From CAYWGR01 sp964458015 (GTDB lineage: Bacteria > Planctomycetota > Planctomycetia > Pirellulales > Thermoguttaceae), in contig CAYWGR010000013.1 in assembly GCA_964458015.1 (NCBI GenBank), forward strand, positions 1 through 52,065: a DNA stretch of 52,065 nt, written 5' to 3'. The position numbers were made by a program, and so were the translations under genes. A model generated the notes under the pieces. That model was not told the origin of the DNA. It was given only the letters and a program-made list of their open reading frames with translations, and did no database searches. Of the stretch, positions 17,575 through 26,156 are shown in pieces. The number at the start of each line of letters is the position of its first letter. Positions within the stretch are counted from its first letter, which is position 1.

Positions 17575-19435
17575 GGAACTCCAACCGTTATTGCTTACTA
17601 AAATCGATGACCATCCTCCGAGGGCTCTCGTGCCTGATACTTTTAATCCCTATAGCGAATGGCTTGGCGTGAATGTCGCCGGACAAACGCCCGACCATTA
17701 TCAACTGCTGGGCCTGAATCCATCGGAAACCGATGCGGAAGTGATCGCTCGGGCAGCCGACACAGCGATGGCTCGGGTGCGGCGCATTCGTCCCGGCGCG
17801 CATTTGGCCGAATGGAGCCGGTTGCTCGATTATTTGACGGCCACGAAAACCTGTTTGCTCGATCCGGCCAGTCGGGCGGCCTATGACGACAGCTTGCGCA
17901 ACCCCGCGCCGGCCGTCACATCGCCGAACGCTTGGTCGTCGCCCACGATGGCAACGCCTCCCTCGTTATTGAATACCCCTTCGCCAAGCATGGAAACCGC
18001 ATCTTTTTCATCAGCCCCGACCGCCGTCGAAGAACGTCCGCGCAGTCCGTTTCCGGTGGGATACAGCCAACCGCCCATCTATGCCGAAGCAGGATCGAGC
18101 GCGTCGCCGCCGGTGTTGATGGAGCCAATCCCCGAGATGCCTGTGCCGATGGAACCGGAACCCGTGCAATTTTCACCACTCGACGAGGCACCCTCGCCCA
18201 TTACGATAGCGGCAAAGCCGGCGGAAGTTGCCAAGTCGTCGGGAATGCGCGTGATACTGGCTGGTGTGGCTCTTTTAGCGGTTGCCATTGCGGCAATCGC
18301 GGGAGCGCGGATGTATCGGCAAGAACAATTGGCCGCGAGGAGCGAAGCCGTTGCTCCCAAAGAACCGGAACCTGTGCAGCCATCGGCGGCCGTGACAACT
18401 CCAAAACCGCCGAAGAAAACGCCCGACCAGGTTGCCGCGGCAAAGCAAGAGACCGAAAAAGCGAAGGCCGCGGAGCTGGAATTGCAGAAAGCCAAGAAAG
18501 AAAAGGAAGAAATCGAAAAGGCCGAGGCCGCGAAGAAAAAAGCGGAAGCCGACAAGGCCGCTGAGGAGCAGAAGAAAGCCGAAGCTGAAAAAGAAAAAGC
18601 CGAGGCCGAAAAGCAAAAACCACCCGCCGACCCTGAAAAAACCAAAGCGTTCGCCGAAGCCGTCGCCAATGTGAAAGCCGCGCTGGCCGAGCGCGATATG
18701 GATGCCGCCGGCAAATACCTCAAAGCCGTCTCGGCCAATGTCCAATCGCCCGAGGAGCAAGAACAACTGGATCGCATCGGCACGATGCACGAAAACCTTA
18801 AGCAGTTTTGGAAAGGCATTCGAGCTTCGATGGCCAAACTGCAAGGCGCCGAAGAGCTTGTGATCAACAAAGATTACCGCGTTGTCGTGGTCGAAAGCGG
18901 GCCCGACATGCTCACGATCAAGGCCGAGGGACGCCTGCAACATTTCAAAGCCGCGACGCTGCCGACTCCGTTCGTCATGCTGTTGGTTGATCAGTATTTC
19001 GGCAAGGATCCCGGTTCGAAAGCGGTCATCGCCACGTTCCTGGCGGTTGATCCGAACGGCAACCGCGCATTGGCCCAACGCTATTGGCAAGAGGCCGCCA
19101 AGGCGGGCATCGATTCCGAAAAACTATTGTCCGAAGTTGGCGCCAATGCGGAAAAGCCCGCCAATCATGTTGATTCCTTGATGGAAAAGATCACGGCCCT
19201 GGAAGAATCGATGAAGACAGCTCGCGGGATGAGCAGTTTCCGCGAGATCGCCCAAAATGCCATGAAACTGGCCGAAGACGCCGTCGGCGAGCAGCGCCTG
19301 GACGAAGCCGCGAAGCTTGCCTCGCTGGCCGTTGAAGCCGCAAAGAAATCGAAGAACACGCCGCTTATGCGCCAGGCCGCGACGATCCATCAACAGATCC
19401 AAGCGATTAAAAAGCAACAAGGCAAGAAGAAATAA
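17570..19435 (+). CDS. J-like-domain membrane protein with charged coiled coil
   Basis: Residues about 25-110 resemble the J-like domain of planctomycete proteins: DHYQLLGLNPSETDAEVIAR, a helix with RRIRPG, then LLDPASRAAYDD. The HPD tripeptide of true DnaJ is absent. A Pro/Ser-rich linker leads to one membrane helix (about 226-246). A long Lys/Glu/Ala segment follows (about 285-352), probably a coiled coil, then a mostly helical C-terminal region. This suggests a cytoplasmic J-like domain with an external or periplasmic arm. The ATG at 17570 lies inside a repeat. An in-frame GTG at 17630 with GAGGG upstream is an alternative start. Confidence 0.8.
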   Translation: MTELQPLLLTKIDDHPPRALVPDTFNPYSEWLGVNVAGQTPDHYQLLGLNPSETDAEVIARAADTAMARVRRIRPGAHLAEWSRLLDYLTATKTCLLDPASRAAYDDSLRNPAPAVTSPNAWSSPTMATPPSLLNTPSPSMETASFSSAPTAVEERPRSPFPVGYSQPPIYAEAGSSASPPVLMEPIPEMPVPMEPEPVQFSPLDEAPSPITIAAKPAEVAKSSGMRVILAGVALLAVAIAAIAGARMYRQEQLAARSEAVAPKEPEPVQPSAAVTTPKPPKKTPDQVAAAKQETEKAKAAELELQKAKKEKEEIEKAEAAKKKAEADKAAEEQKKAEAEKEKAEAEKQKPPADPEKTKAFAEAVANVKAALAERDMDAAGKYLKAVSANVQSPEEQEQLDRIGTMHENLKQFWKGIRASMAKLQGAEELVINKDYRVVVVESGPDMLTIKAEGRLQHFKAATLPTPFVMLLVDQYFGKDPGSKAVIATFLAVDPNGNRALAQRYWQEAAKAGIDSEKLLSEVGANAEKPANHVDSLMEKITALEESMKTARGMSSFREIAQNAMKLAEDAVGEQRLDEAAKLASLAVEAAKKSKNTPLMRQAATIHQQIQAIKKQQGKKK

Positions 19436-19463
19436 TACGGATTCCAATTCAACGTTTTTTTCC

Positions 19464-19490
19464 TCGTTCCGAAGCTCCGGCTTCGGAACG
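19464..19490. repeat. CGTTCCGAAGC palindrome
   Basis: CGTTCCGAAGC-n4-GCTTCGGAACG forms a strong hairpin after the J-like gene. Related palindromes lie at 25923-25949 (decayed) and 46707-46732. Confidence 0.7.
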
Positions 19491-19513
19491 CAATACGGAT
19501 TCTCAATCAAGAC

Positions 19514-19553
19514 AAAAAGACGCCCCACGATCACAAACGTGGGGCGTCTTTCT
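19514..19553. terminator. Bidirectional intrinsic terminator
   Basis: The inverted repeat AAAGACGCCCCACG / CGTGGGGCGTCTTT has A-rich DNA on the left and T-rich DNA on the right. It lies between two convergent genes, so it can serve both. Confidence 0.85.
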
Positions 19554-19591
19554 TAATGCACGCATGATTCTCGGATCGAACGCGATCCGTT

Positions 19592-20326
19592 CTATTTCTC
19601 GCCCATAAGCTTGGCCACCGTCGGCTCGATCGCCTCGGCCCAAATCACATAGCCCTTGGTGTTCGGATGCAACAGGTCGGGCATGATTTCCTTCGAGAGC
19701 ACGCCGTCGGCGGTCAGGAATTTTTGGCCGATATCCATAAAGAACACGTTCTGGTTGTCCGCCAGCTTGGCAATCAACTCGTTCGCCTTCATGTTGACTT
19801 TGCGAATGCCGTCATTGTTGTCCGCGCCTCGGGGAAAGATGGCCAACAGCAAAATCTTCGTCTGCGGCAACTTCACACGCAGCTTATCGACGATGGCCTT
19901 CACGCCTTCGCCGATCATCTCGGCCGAATGTTGAACGTTGCCGGCATTGTTCGTGCCGATCATAATGACGGCCAGCTTGGGCGAAATGCCGTCGATGTTG
20001 CCGTGATCCAAACGCCAAAGAACATGCGACGTTTCGTCGCCGCCGATTCCCAAATTCACGGGATTCCGCTTGCCATAGAATTTGTTCCAAAGCTCCATCT
20101 GACCGTCCCAACCATGAGTGATCGAGTCACCGATGAAAAGCAAATCGGCATTGCCTTTCTTGATGCGGTCGTTAAAGCCTTGGTGCCGTTGCTGCCACCA
20201 GGCGTCGGCCCTCGCCGCGGGGGTCGTCGCTGCGTTCGGCTTTGCTTCCTGCGACCAAGCGGCCGCGGCAAACCAGGTCAGACATACGGCGGAGGCAACA
20301 AACATCGAAAGACGCAAGCACTTCAT
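19592..20326 (-). CDS. SGNH/GDSL-family secreted hydrolase
   Basis: This 244-residue esterase- or acetylhydrolase-like protein has a signal peptide (residues 1-25, ending near AAAWSQ) and the four SGNH blocks: GDSIT with Ser68, GIGGDET with Gly96, GTNN with Asn126, and DLLHPN with Asp217 and His220. The family removes acyl or acetyl groups from lipids or polysaccharides. Similar planctomycete proteins are often annotated as platelet-activating-factor acetylhydrolase-like. A GAGGAG Shine-Dalgarno site precedes the ATG. It is transcribed alone and ends at a bidirectional terminator. Confidence 0.9.
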   Translation of the reverse strand: MKCLRLSMFVASAVCLTWFAAAAWSQEAKPNAATTPAARADAWWQQRHQGFNDRIKKGNADLLFIGDSITHGWDGQMELWNKFYGKRNPVNLGIGGDETSHVLWRLDHGNIDGISPKLAVIMIGTNNAGNVQHSAEMIGEGVKAIVDKLRVKLPQTKILLLAIFPRGADNNDGIRKVNMKANELIAKLADNQNVFFMDIGQKFLTADGVLSKEIMPDLLHPNTKGYVIWAEAIEPTVAKLMGEK

Positions 20327-20601
20327 GAGCGAAACTCCTCAAGCCAAGTTCGGAAGGAAAAAACGGTGGGAACATGACGTGGACGTTTTTCGATCCACGT
20401 TTTGAAAATATAGCTCGAAAGCTGACGCGATGCAATCGAACATAGCCCGCAATAGGGGTAATGGAGAACCAATTTGTGGATGCACGAGAAAATTGTGCGG
20501 CTGTGGACTACCAGAAAAGAATGTCAGGAAAACTGCGGATTTATGCACATTCCGGGAGCTGTTAGCTCCCGGCTATCACGGGATCACCCGCTATTACGGG
20601 A

Positions 20602-21534
20602 TCAGTTTTCCGACAAGCAATCAACCGTCACTTTTTCGGCTAGCTGTTTTACCCGCACGGGATCGACTCGGCCGGTATCGAGCCGGCGAAGATTTTCGAG
20701 GGCGGCCGCGATGCCGATCTTTACGGCATCGACCATCGTCCGGCCATCGCGAATGGCCCAAGCAATGCCGGCGGCCATCGAGTCGCCGCTGCCGATTGGA
20801 TTGACGACCACATCGACCGGCGGCGCGTCGAACCGATAGGCATTCGCGTTCGAACTGGCCCAAACGGACCCCGCGCCTTGCGACACGACGACCCACTGGG
20901 CTCCGCTGCGATTCAACGCGCGCATGGCATCGAGCAGTTGCGAATCGTCGGTCAGAGGTCGCCCCACGGTTTGTGCAAGTTCTTCGCGATTGGGTTTGAC
21001 GACCATCGGGCGAAGGTCCAACAATTGCATCAGCCCCTCGCCGCGAAAATCCAACACCGCGGGGCACGGCGTCCGCTCGAGCAGTTGACGATAGTAACCG
21101 CTCGACGTGCCCGAAGGCAACGAGCCTGCGATCACGACAACATCTGCTTTGGCAACTTCTTCTTTATAAACGCGCAAAAATACGTCCAACTCTTCCGATC
21201 GCAACGGCCGGCCGTTTTCAACCAGTTCGGTCATCGTGCCGGTGGTGCGATCGAGAATCGTCGAGCAGACTCGCGTGGAAGCTTCCGTCACGACCCAGCG
21301 CCGCGGGATGCCGAGCGATGCGAATTCGCGGTCGATCTGTTCCAACGGCGGGCCGCCCACCGTGGCAAGCGTCAGACTCGGCCCACCAAGATGATGCGCG
21401 GCAATGCCCGTGTTCAACACTTTACCCTGAGCAAGCCAGTGGACTTCCGCGGCGCGATTGACGTGCCCATAGCGAAAACCATCGAAAATCAGAATTTGCT
21501 GCCAAGCAGGCGTCAGGCCGGCGGAAAGAATCAT
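20602..21534 (-). CDS. PfkB-family sugar kinase (1-phosphofructokinase/tagatose-6-P kinase type)
   Basis: This 310-residue kinase has the PfkB layout: an N-terminal beta strand (ILSAGLTPAWQQILIF), GKVLNTG for sugar binding, ATVGG, the VIAGSLPSG segment, VVKPNREEL, and the C-terminal signature NPIGSGDSMAAG with the catalytic Asp at about 251. The substrate cannot be separated between fructose-1-phosphate, tagatose-6-phosphate and related sugars. It starts 66 bases after the Fe-ADH gene on the same strand, so the two may form an operon for sugar or aldehyde metabolism. The region upstream of the ATG has only a weak Shine-Dalgarno site. Confidence 0.88.
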   Translation of the reverse strand: MILSAGLTPAWQQILIFDGFRYGHVNRAAEVHWLAQGKVLNTGIAAHHLGGPSLTLATVGGPPLEQIDREFASLGIPRRWVVTEASTRVCSTILDRTTGTMTELVENGRPLRSEELDVFLRVYKEEVAKADVVVIAGSLPSGTSSGYYRQLLERTPCPAVLDFRGEGLMQLLDLRPMVVKPNREELAQTVGRPLTDDSQLLDAMRALNRSGAQWVVVSQGAGSVWASSNANAYRFDAPPVDVVVNPIGSGDSMAAGIAWAIRDGRTMVDAVKIGIAAALENLRRLDTGRVDPVRVKQLAEKVTVDCLSEN

Positions 21535-21600
21535 AGGTGTTTTCTATCGTAAGTAGTTAGGTAGACGGAACAACAGGTCCACTTTCTGTAATGCCAAACA

Positions 21601-22779
21601 TCACATAAGCTCTTCAAGAATGGCCGCAAGCTCCGCATCGGAAAGCTCGCGAGGATTGCCGCTCATGCTCGCCCCGCGTGAATTTTTTACAATCGCGGGA
21701 ATCTGGTCGCGTGTAACTCCTACCTGCGAAAGCCGTCGCGGCACTCCAACGCGATTGCATAGCGTTTCGATCTCTTCCAGAAACACCTCGGCGGCGTTCT
21801 GCGGTTTGGCTTTCTCACCAAACAGCAAATTACCCAACAGGGCGAACTCGTCGCGGCAAAGCCGCATGTTCGTGCGAATGGCAGCCGGCAACAACAACGC
21901 ACAGGCCGCGCCATGCGGCACGCGGCAAAGCGTGCCCAACGCCGCGGCAACGCCGTGCGCCATTCCAAGCCCCGCATTGGCTAGCGCGATCCCGGAAAGC
22001 AGGGCTGCATGGGACATGGCTTCACGAGCGGGCCGAGATGCACCGTTTTCAACCGCCTCGACAATTGCCGGAACCGCCATCGCAAGCCCCTGCAAGGCCA
22101 ACGCACGCGGGATGGGCTGCGACTTGCGCGAAACATAGCTTTCAATAAGCTGCGTGATCGCATCCATGCCGCTTGCCGCGGTAACGTGCGGCGGAACCGT
22201 CACCGAAAGCTCGGGATCGACCAAGGCAATGCAGGGCAGCATCCGATCGTCGCGCAGGCTCTTTTTGAAAGGCGGATCGTAGGACGAAATGACGGCGTTC
22301 TTCGTTGCCTCCGCGCCCGTGCCGGCGGTCGAGGGCATCGCCAACACCGGCAGCGGATCCGCGATGATTTTTAGCCCTTTGCCAACGCCTTCGAGATAAT
22401 CCTTAACGGTCTCACTCTCGCGATTGACGGCCATAGCGGCCGCGGCTTTGGCCAAATCCATGGCGGCTCCACCGCCGACGGCCAAGAGGAAATCGCCCTG
22501 CGCGGCGCCGGCCGAACGCAATTGGGCCGCCGTGCGATCAACGTCCGCGACCTCCGGCTCGTGCAACAGCGAGGCCAAGGGCGCAAGCTCGATGCCTTCT
22601 GTCCGCAACGAAGCGGCGATCTCTTCGGTAACGGTTGCCGCGGCATCCGTCGGCATGCCACAAACCAAGAACGCCCGACGGCCTAGCGTTCGTCCCCAAC
22701 GGCCGACTTCGCGACGCCGCCCCCAGCCGAAAACAATCCTCGGCGGAACCAATAAATCGTAGGATAATTCCGTATTCAT
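21601..22779 (-). CDS. Iron-containing alcohol dehydrogenase family protein
   Basis: This 392-residue oxidoreductase has the family order: YDLLVPPRIVFGWG, a nucleotide-binding AVGGGAAMDLAKAAA segment, AMPSTAGTGAEAT, and the metal region with GMDAITQLIESYVS and MAHGVAAALG then VPHG. The His pair of the later blocks is present. The first metal His, usually GxDALTH, is replaced by Gln (AITQ), a change seen in several subfamilies, so the metal may be bound differently or be zinc. It reduces or oxidises an unknown alcohol or aldehyde with NAD(P). The PfkB kinase gene follows closely. Confidence 0.88.
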   Translation of the reverse strand: MNTELSYDLLVPPRIVFGWGRRREVGRWGRTLGRRAFLVCGMPTDAAATVTEEIAASLRTEGIELAPLASLLHEPEVADVDRTAAQLRSAGAAQGDFLLAVGGGAAMDLAKAAAAMAVNRESETVKDYLEGVGKGLKIIADPLPVLAMPSTAGTGAEATKNAVISSYDPPFKKSLRDDRMLPCIALVDPELSVTVPPHVTAASGMDAITQLIESYVSRKSQPIPRALALQGLAMAVPAIVEAVENGASRPAREAMSHAALLSGIALANAGLGMAHGVAAALGTLCRVPHGAACALLLPAAIRTNMRLCRDEFALLGNLLFGEKAKPQNAAEVFLEEIETLCNRVGVPRRLSQVGVTRDQIPAIVKNSRGASMSGNPRELSDAELAAILEELM

Positions 22780-22876
22780 GATGCATTATTAGAACGAATC
22801 GGCCGTGGAAATCAATGTGCCAAGATCCCCTCTATTTCGGTAAACGGCCAGAAGTACGGTAAAGTCGCCGAAAGCA

Positions 22877-22960
22877 GTCATTCTGAGCGCAGCGAAGAAT
22901 CTCCGTGAACCTACACTCGTCTGATACCCTTATGAGATCCTTCGCTTCGCTCAGGATGAC
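22877..22960. repeat. CATTCTGAGCG-family palindrome
   Basis: GTCATTCTGAGCGCAGCGAA on the left pairs with CTTCGCTTCGCTCAGGATGAC on the right across about 40 bases. It lies between the divergent Fe-ADH and aroA genes. It is the third copy of this family in the window. Confidence 0.75.
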
Positions 22961-23038
22961 GGTTCCTCCGTGGCCAAAGACTTTGCAGATCTCCTGCGGT
23001 AAACCCCTGCATCACTGTTAGCTCCGGGTAATTTCCCT

Positions 23039-23044
23039 TATAAT
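23039..23044 (+). promoter_or_regulatory. TATAAT -10 element directly before aroA
   Basis: A consensus -10 hexamer ends 6 bases before the aroA ATG. Transcription would then start at or next to the start codon and give a leaderless mRNA. No good -35 box is seen, so this is tentative. Confidence 0.35.
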
Positions 23045-23050
23045 ACGAAA

Positions 23051-24331
23051 ATGACTGGAAATATCGAAATACATCCGACCGGCCCTCTACAGGCAAGGAT
23101 TCGTCCGCCGGGATCGAAAAGCATAACGAACCGCGCCTTGGTTTGCGCCGCGCTGGCCGAGGGCGAATCCGAGTTAAGCGGAGCGCTCGACAGCGAAGAT
23201 ACGCAAGTCATGATTGCCGCTTTGCGTCAGTTGGGCATCCCCGTCGAACATGACACCGCCTCGGCCACTATTCGCATCACCGGCTGCGGTGGACGCATTC
23301 CAGCGGATCGGGCCGATCTCTACGCCGCGAATAGCGGAACCACGATCCGGTTTCTGACGGCCATGCTCACCTTGGGCCAAGGCGAATACCGACTTGACGG
23401 CACCGCCCGCATGCGCGAACGCCCCATCGGCGATTTGCTCGATGCCCTGCGACAGCTTGGCGCCGATGTCACGGCCGAAACCGGCTCGGGCTGCCCGCCG
23501 GTGACGATCCATGCGCACGGGCTTTCGGGCGGTCAAGCAACTGTGGCCGGCAATATCTCCAGCCAATTTTTAAGCGGATTGCTCTTGGCCGTGCCCTATG
23601 CACGGTCGAACGTGGAGCTTATCGTTCGTGGCATCCTTGTCTCGCAGCCTTATATCGAAATGACGCTCGCAGTGATGGAATCGTTCGGTGTTTGCGTCAA
23701 TACGATGCGGTCCGGCCGATTCGGCATGGATGCGCCGACTTCCTACCAAGCTCGCGCGTATACAGTCGAGCCCGATGCTTCGGCCGCAAGCTATTTTTTC
23801 GCCGCCGCGGCCATTACACAAGGCGAAGTGACGGTCGAGGGCTTGTCGCGTAACAGCCTGCAAGGAGATGTGGCATTTTGCGATTGTTTGCAACACATGG
23901 GTTGCTCGATTCGCTATGGCGATGATTTTATTACCGTCACAGGCGGACCACTTTCGGGCGTTAACGTGGATATGAACGGCATCAGCGACACGGTGCAAAC
24001 GTTGGCCGCCGTGGCATTATTCGCAAACGGAACAACAACCATCCGCGGCGTCGCGCATATCCGCCATAAAGAAACCGACCGGATCCATGCACTGGCCGTC
24101 GAGCTGCGCAAATTCGGCGCGGAAGTCGAAGAACGCGAGGACGGTCTGGTGATTACGCCTCGACCGCTGCACGGCGCGGAGATCGACACCTACGACGATC
24201 ACCGAATGGCGATGAGCATGGCGCTAGTGGGATTGGCCGTTCCGGGCGTTGTAATTCGCAATCCCGATTGCACAGCAAAGACGTATCCGGAATTCTTCCG
24301 CGACTTGGAACGCATTGCTCGCCCGCAATAG
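23051..24331 (+). CDS. aroA: 3-phosphoshikimate 1-carboxyvinyltransferase (EPSP synthase)
   Basis: This enzyme joins shikimate-3-phosphate and phosphoenolpyruvate in the shikimate pathway to aromatic amino acids. The 426-residue length is normal. Conserved segments are PGSKSITNRAL with Lys23 and Arg28, NSGTTIRFLTAM (94-105), RMRERPIGDLL, SSQFLSGLLLA, ISDTVQTLAAVA with the catalytic Asp, HKETDRI with the catalytic Glu, and YDDHRMAMSMAL. The TMLR-type N-terminal block reads NSGTTIRF. The gene stands alone, divergent from the Fe-ADH gene, with no Shine-Dalgarno site, in line with a leaderless start. Confidence 0.96.
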   Translation: MTGNIEIHPTGPLQARIRPPGSKSITNRALVCAALAEGESELSGALDSEDTQVMIAALRQLGIPVEHDTASATIRITGCGGRIPADRADLYAANSGTTIRFLTAMLTLGQGEYRLDGTARMRERPIGDLLDALRQLGADVTAETGSGCPPVTIHAHGLSGGQATVAGNISSQFLSGLLLAVPYARSNVELIVRGILVSQPYIEMTLAVMESFGVCVNTMRSGRFGMDAPTSYQARAYTVEPDASAASYFFAAAAITQGEVTVEGLSRNSLQGDVAFCDCLQHMGCSIRYGDDFITVTGGPLSGVNVDMNGISDTVQTLAAVALFANGTTTIRGVAHIRHKETDRIHALAVELRKFGAEVEEREDGLVITPRPLHGAEIDTYDDHRMAMSMALVGLAVPGVVIRNPDCTAKTYPEFFRDLERIARPQ

Positions 24332-24513
24332 CACGAGATGCTTTCACGCACTCGATATGACGAACAAAAAAGGGTGCGTGGGGCAAGCAAAACTAGGTTC
24401 TTCTGGGCTACGGTCGCGGCAAGTCGGTTTGCGCAAAACGGCCAAGAGTTTGTGCGACCTTGCCCCATCCCATTACGATGAGAAATGCTCCTTAGCGTGA
24501 TTCGGCAAAACTG

Positions 24514-24852
24514 CTACGAGAGTACCGACGCCTCGGCGGCGGTGAATGGTAGATTGAGCGCCGGCAGAGATGTCTTTTTCGACTTATGAGCCTTTTCAGC
24601 CTTGATGGCCTGCTCGACAGCCTGGGGCAATTGCGGCTTTTTACCGTTGAACAAAAAGTGCAGATCGGCATGCATTTGCATGCACATGACATACGTCCGA
24701 CGCGCTTCGTCGCTCGACATCAGCAAATCTTCTAAACGATGGACTTCCCCATCGGTCGCTTGGTCGTCGATCAGTGCCCAAACCAGCTCCTGGACTTCGG
24801 TCAGAGGATCATTGTCTTGAACTTCGGTCAATTCGTCGTTCATCTCGTCCAT
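24514..24852 (-). CDS. FecR-type anti-sigma N-terminal domain only
   Basis: The protein of about 112 residues (start taken at 24852, MDEMNDEL) matches the cytoplasmic N-terminal part of planctomycete FecR-like anti-sigma factors: ELVWALIDDQATDGEVHRLE, then LLMSSDEARRTYVMCMQMHA and LHFLFNGK. In full-length proteins a membrane helix and a large external domain follow. Here the chain continues with a Lys-rich stretch and stops. No ECF sigma factor gene is adjacent. It could be a free-standing domain or the stub of a longer gene that lost its 3' part. It converges with aroA. Confidence 0.65.
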   Translation of the reverse strand: MDEMNDELTEVQDNDPLTEVQELVWALIDDQATDGEVHRLEDLLMSSDEARRTYVMCMQMHADLHFLFNGKKPQLPQAVEQAIKAEKAHKSKKTSLPALNLPFTAAEASVLS

Positions 24853-25167
24853 CGTAGAAAAGTCCTTGTATCCAGGTATCGGCAGCGAAGCGCGCTCTGT
24901 ATTGGTATCGACAACCGGAACATAGGAACTCCAACAACTATGCCGGTTGCGCAAAAAATACAGCTATCAAAACATACGTCGTACCGCCCGAGGGGGCAAA
25001 TGAAAGGACAAGAAAGCATGACCCCAAGCCCAACCATACCCCCGCAGGGCAGTTTGACACTAACCAGCACAGCAAAGTTTTGAAATGATTGCCGTGTTCC
25101 TAAGGAACTGTAAACGCGATCTCCTTGGATTTCCGGAATCGCCAATTACAATCACTAGGCCGGCTGC

Positions 25168-25884
25168 TTATTTGGCAACCTGGGGCTGCGGCGTTTCGGC
25201 GGCTGGAGCCGGAGCAGTGCCCGGCACCGTCGGCGTCGCTAGCGTTACAAGCGGCTTGGCTACCTCGGCGGTTGGCTTAGCTTCGGGAGGAACAGGCCTA
25301 GCCGCCTTAGGCATTGCCGAGGAACGTGCCGGGTGATAGCGATACACGGAATTCATACTTCCGCCGGGCAATTGGTCCAAAAACTCCCGAAACTTATCTT
25401 GCACTTCCCCTGAAATATCCACGACCTCGGCATCCCCCTTCCAGAGAACGCGATCCGGCATTCCTGAATCCTGTTGGTACAGGATCACGGTGTATTTGTC
25501 CTTGAATTGCTCGATGATAAACGTTCGCAAAACGACTTGGATATCCCTGCCCGGCTCATTGTAAATCCGTTGCCTGAGCAGCGAGCTTTTTTGGTTCAGA
25601 AACTGCATCTTCCGGCTGATTTCCTGCAACGTCGTTTCATCATTGGCATCGACGACCTGTTTCTGCAAATCTTGGATGTCAACGTCGATCTTCTTGATCG
25701 CATCGAGTGTCTGTTTATCGAACCCCAGATATCGGATTCTGTCATGGTTGATGCCGCTGTTGATGATGCGGTTCAGATTGACAATCGCAATCTTCACCTT
25801 GGGCTGTTCTTTCGCCGGCTCTTGGCCGATGACAGTCCCAACCAACGCAACGCTCAACAAGGCCACTGGCAGCAGGTACTTCAT
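25168..25884 (-). CDS. OmpH/Skp-like exported protein, paralogue 1
   Basis: This 238-residue protein has a signal peptide (residues 1-20, cleaved near VIGQEP) and the OmpH/Skp layout: KIAIVNLNRIINSG at the start of the mature chain, then a long helix (LDAIKKIDVDIQDLQKQVVD through SRKMQFLNQKSSLLRQRI), then a C-terminal strand region. Skp proteins hold outer-membrane proteins in the periplasm. The tail from about 185 is Pro/Ala-rich and unlike Skp. A GGAGGTAAG Shine-Dalgarno site precedes the ATG. The next gene upstream on the same strand (26157-26876) is a paralogue, so a local duplication is likely. Confidence 0.75.
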   Translation of the reverse strand: MKYLLPVALLSVALVGTVIGQEPAKEQPKVKIAIVNLNRIINSGINHDRIRYLGFDKQTLDAIKKIDVDIQDLQKQVVDANDETTLQEISRKMQFLNQKSSLLRQRIYNEPGRDIQVVLRTFIIEQFKDKYTVILYQQDSGMPDRVLWKGDAEVVDISGEVQDKFREFLDQLPGGSMNSVYRYHPARSSAMPKAARPVPPEAKPTAEVAKPLVTLATPTVPGTAPAPAAETPQPQVAK

Positions 25885-25922
25885 AACATCTTACCTCCAA
25901 AAAAAGGATGAGGGATCAATTT

Positions 25923-25949
25923 CGTTCCGAAGCTCTAGTTTAAGAACGC
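25923..25949. repeat. Decayed CGTTCCGAAGC palindrome
   Basis: CGTTCCGAAGCTC followed by a mutated right arm (TTTAAGAACG) lies between the two OmpH-like genes. It is a degraded member of the family at 19464-19490. Confidence 0.5.
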
Positions 25950-26156
25950 AATGTGACGTTTGGATCAAGTTCCCAGGCTGAGACGCGGGAACCTGAATAG
26001 GTACTCAGATTGTTAGACGCTTGCTTTGTCGAAAACGTTCCAAGCTTTTTTCATGGTCAGTCTGAGTACGGCGAAAAACCTCTGTGAATTTTATGGATGA
26101 AGTAGTCAATCCTCCGCCGCATTCAGGATCAAGATAACAGACGTTTCCACGGCGTA

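Noticed and set aside
20560..20610. Short direct repeat GGCTATCACGGGATCA / CGCTATTACGGGATCA
   Set aside because: Only two copies of about 16 bases with no relation to other repeats; likely chance or local slippage.
25001..25083. Short ORF MKGQESMTPSPTIPPQGS with an AAAGGA site
   Set aside because: It has 27 codons of low complexity, overlaps the promoter region of the FecR-like gene on the other strand and has no supporting context.
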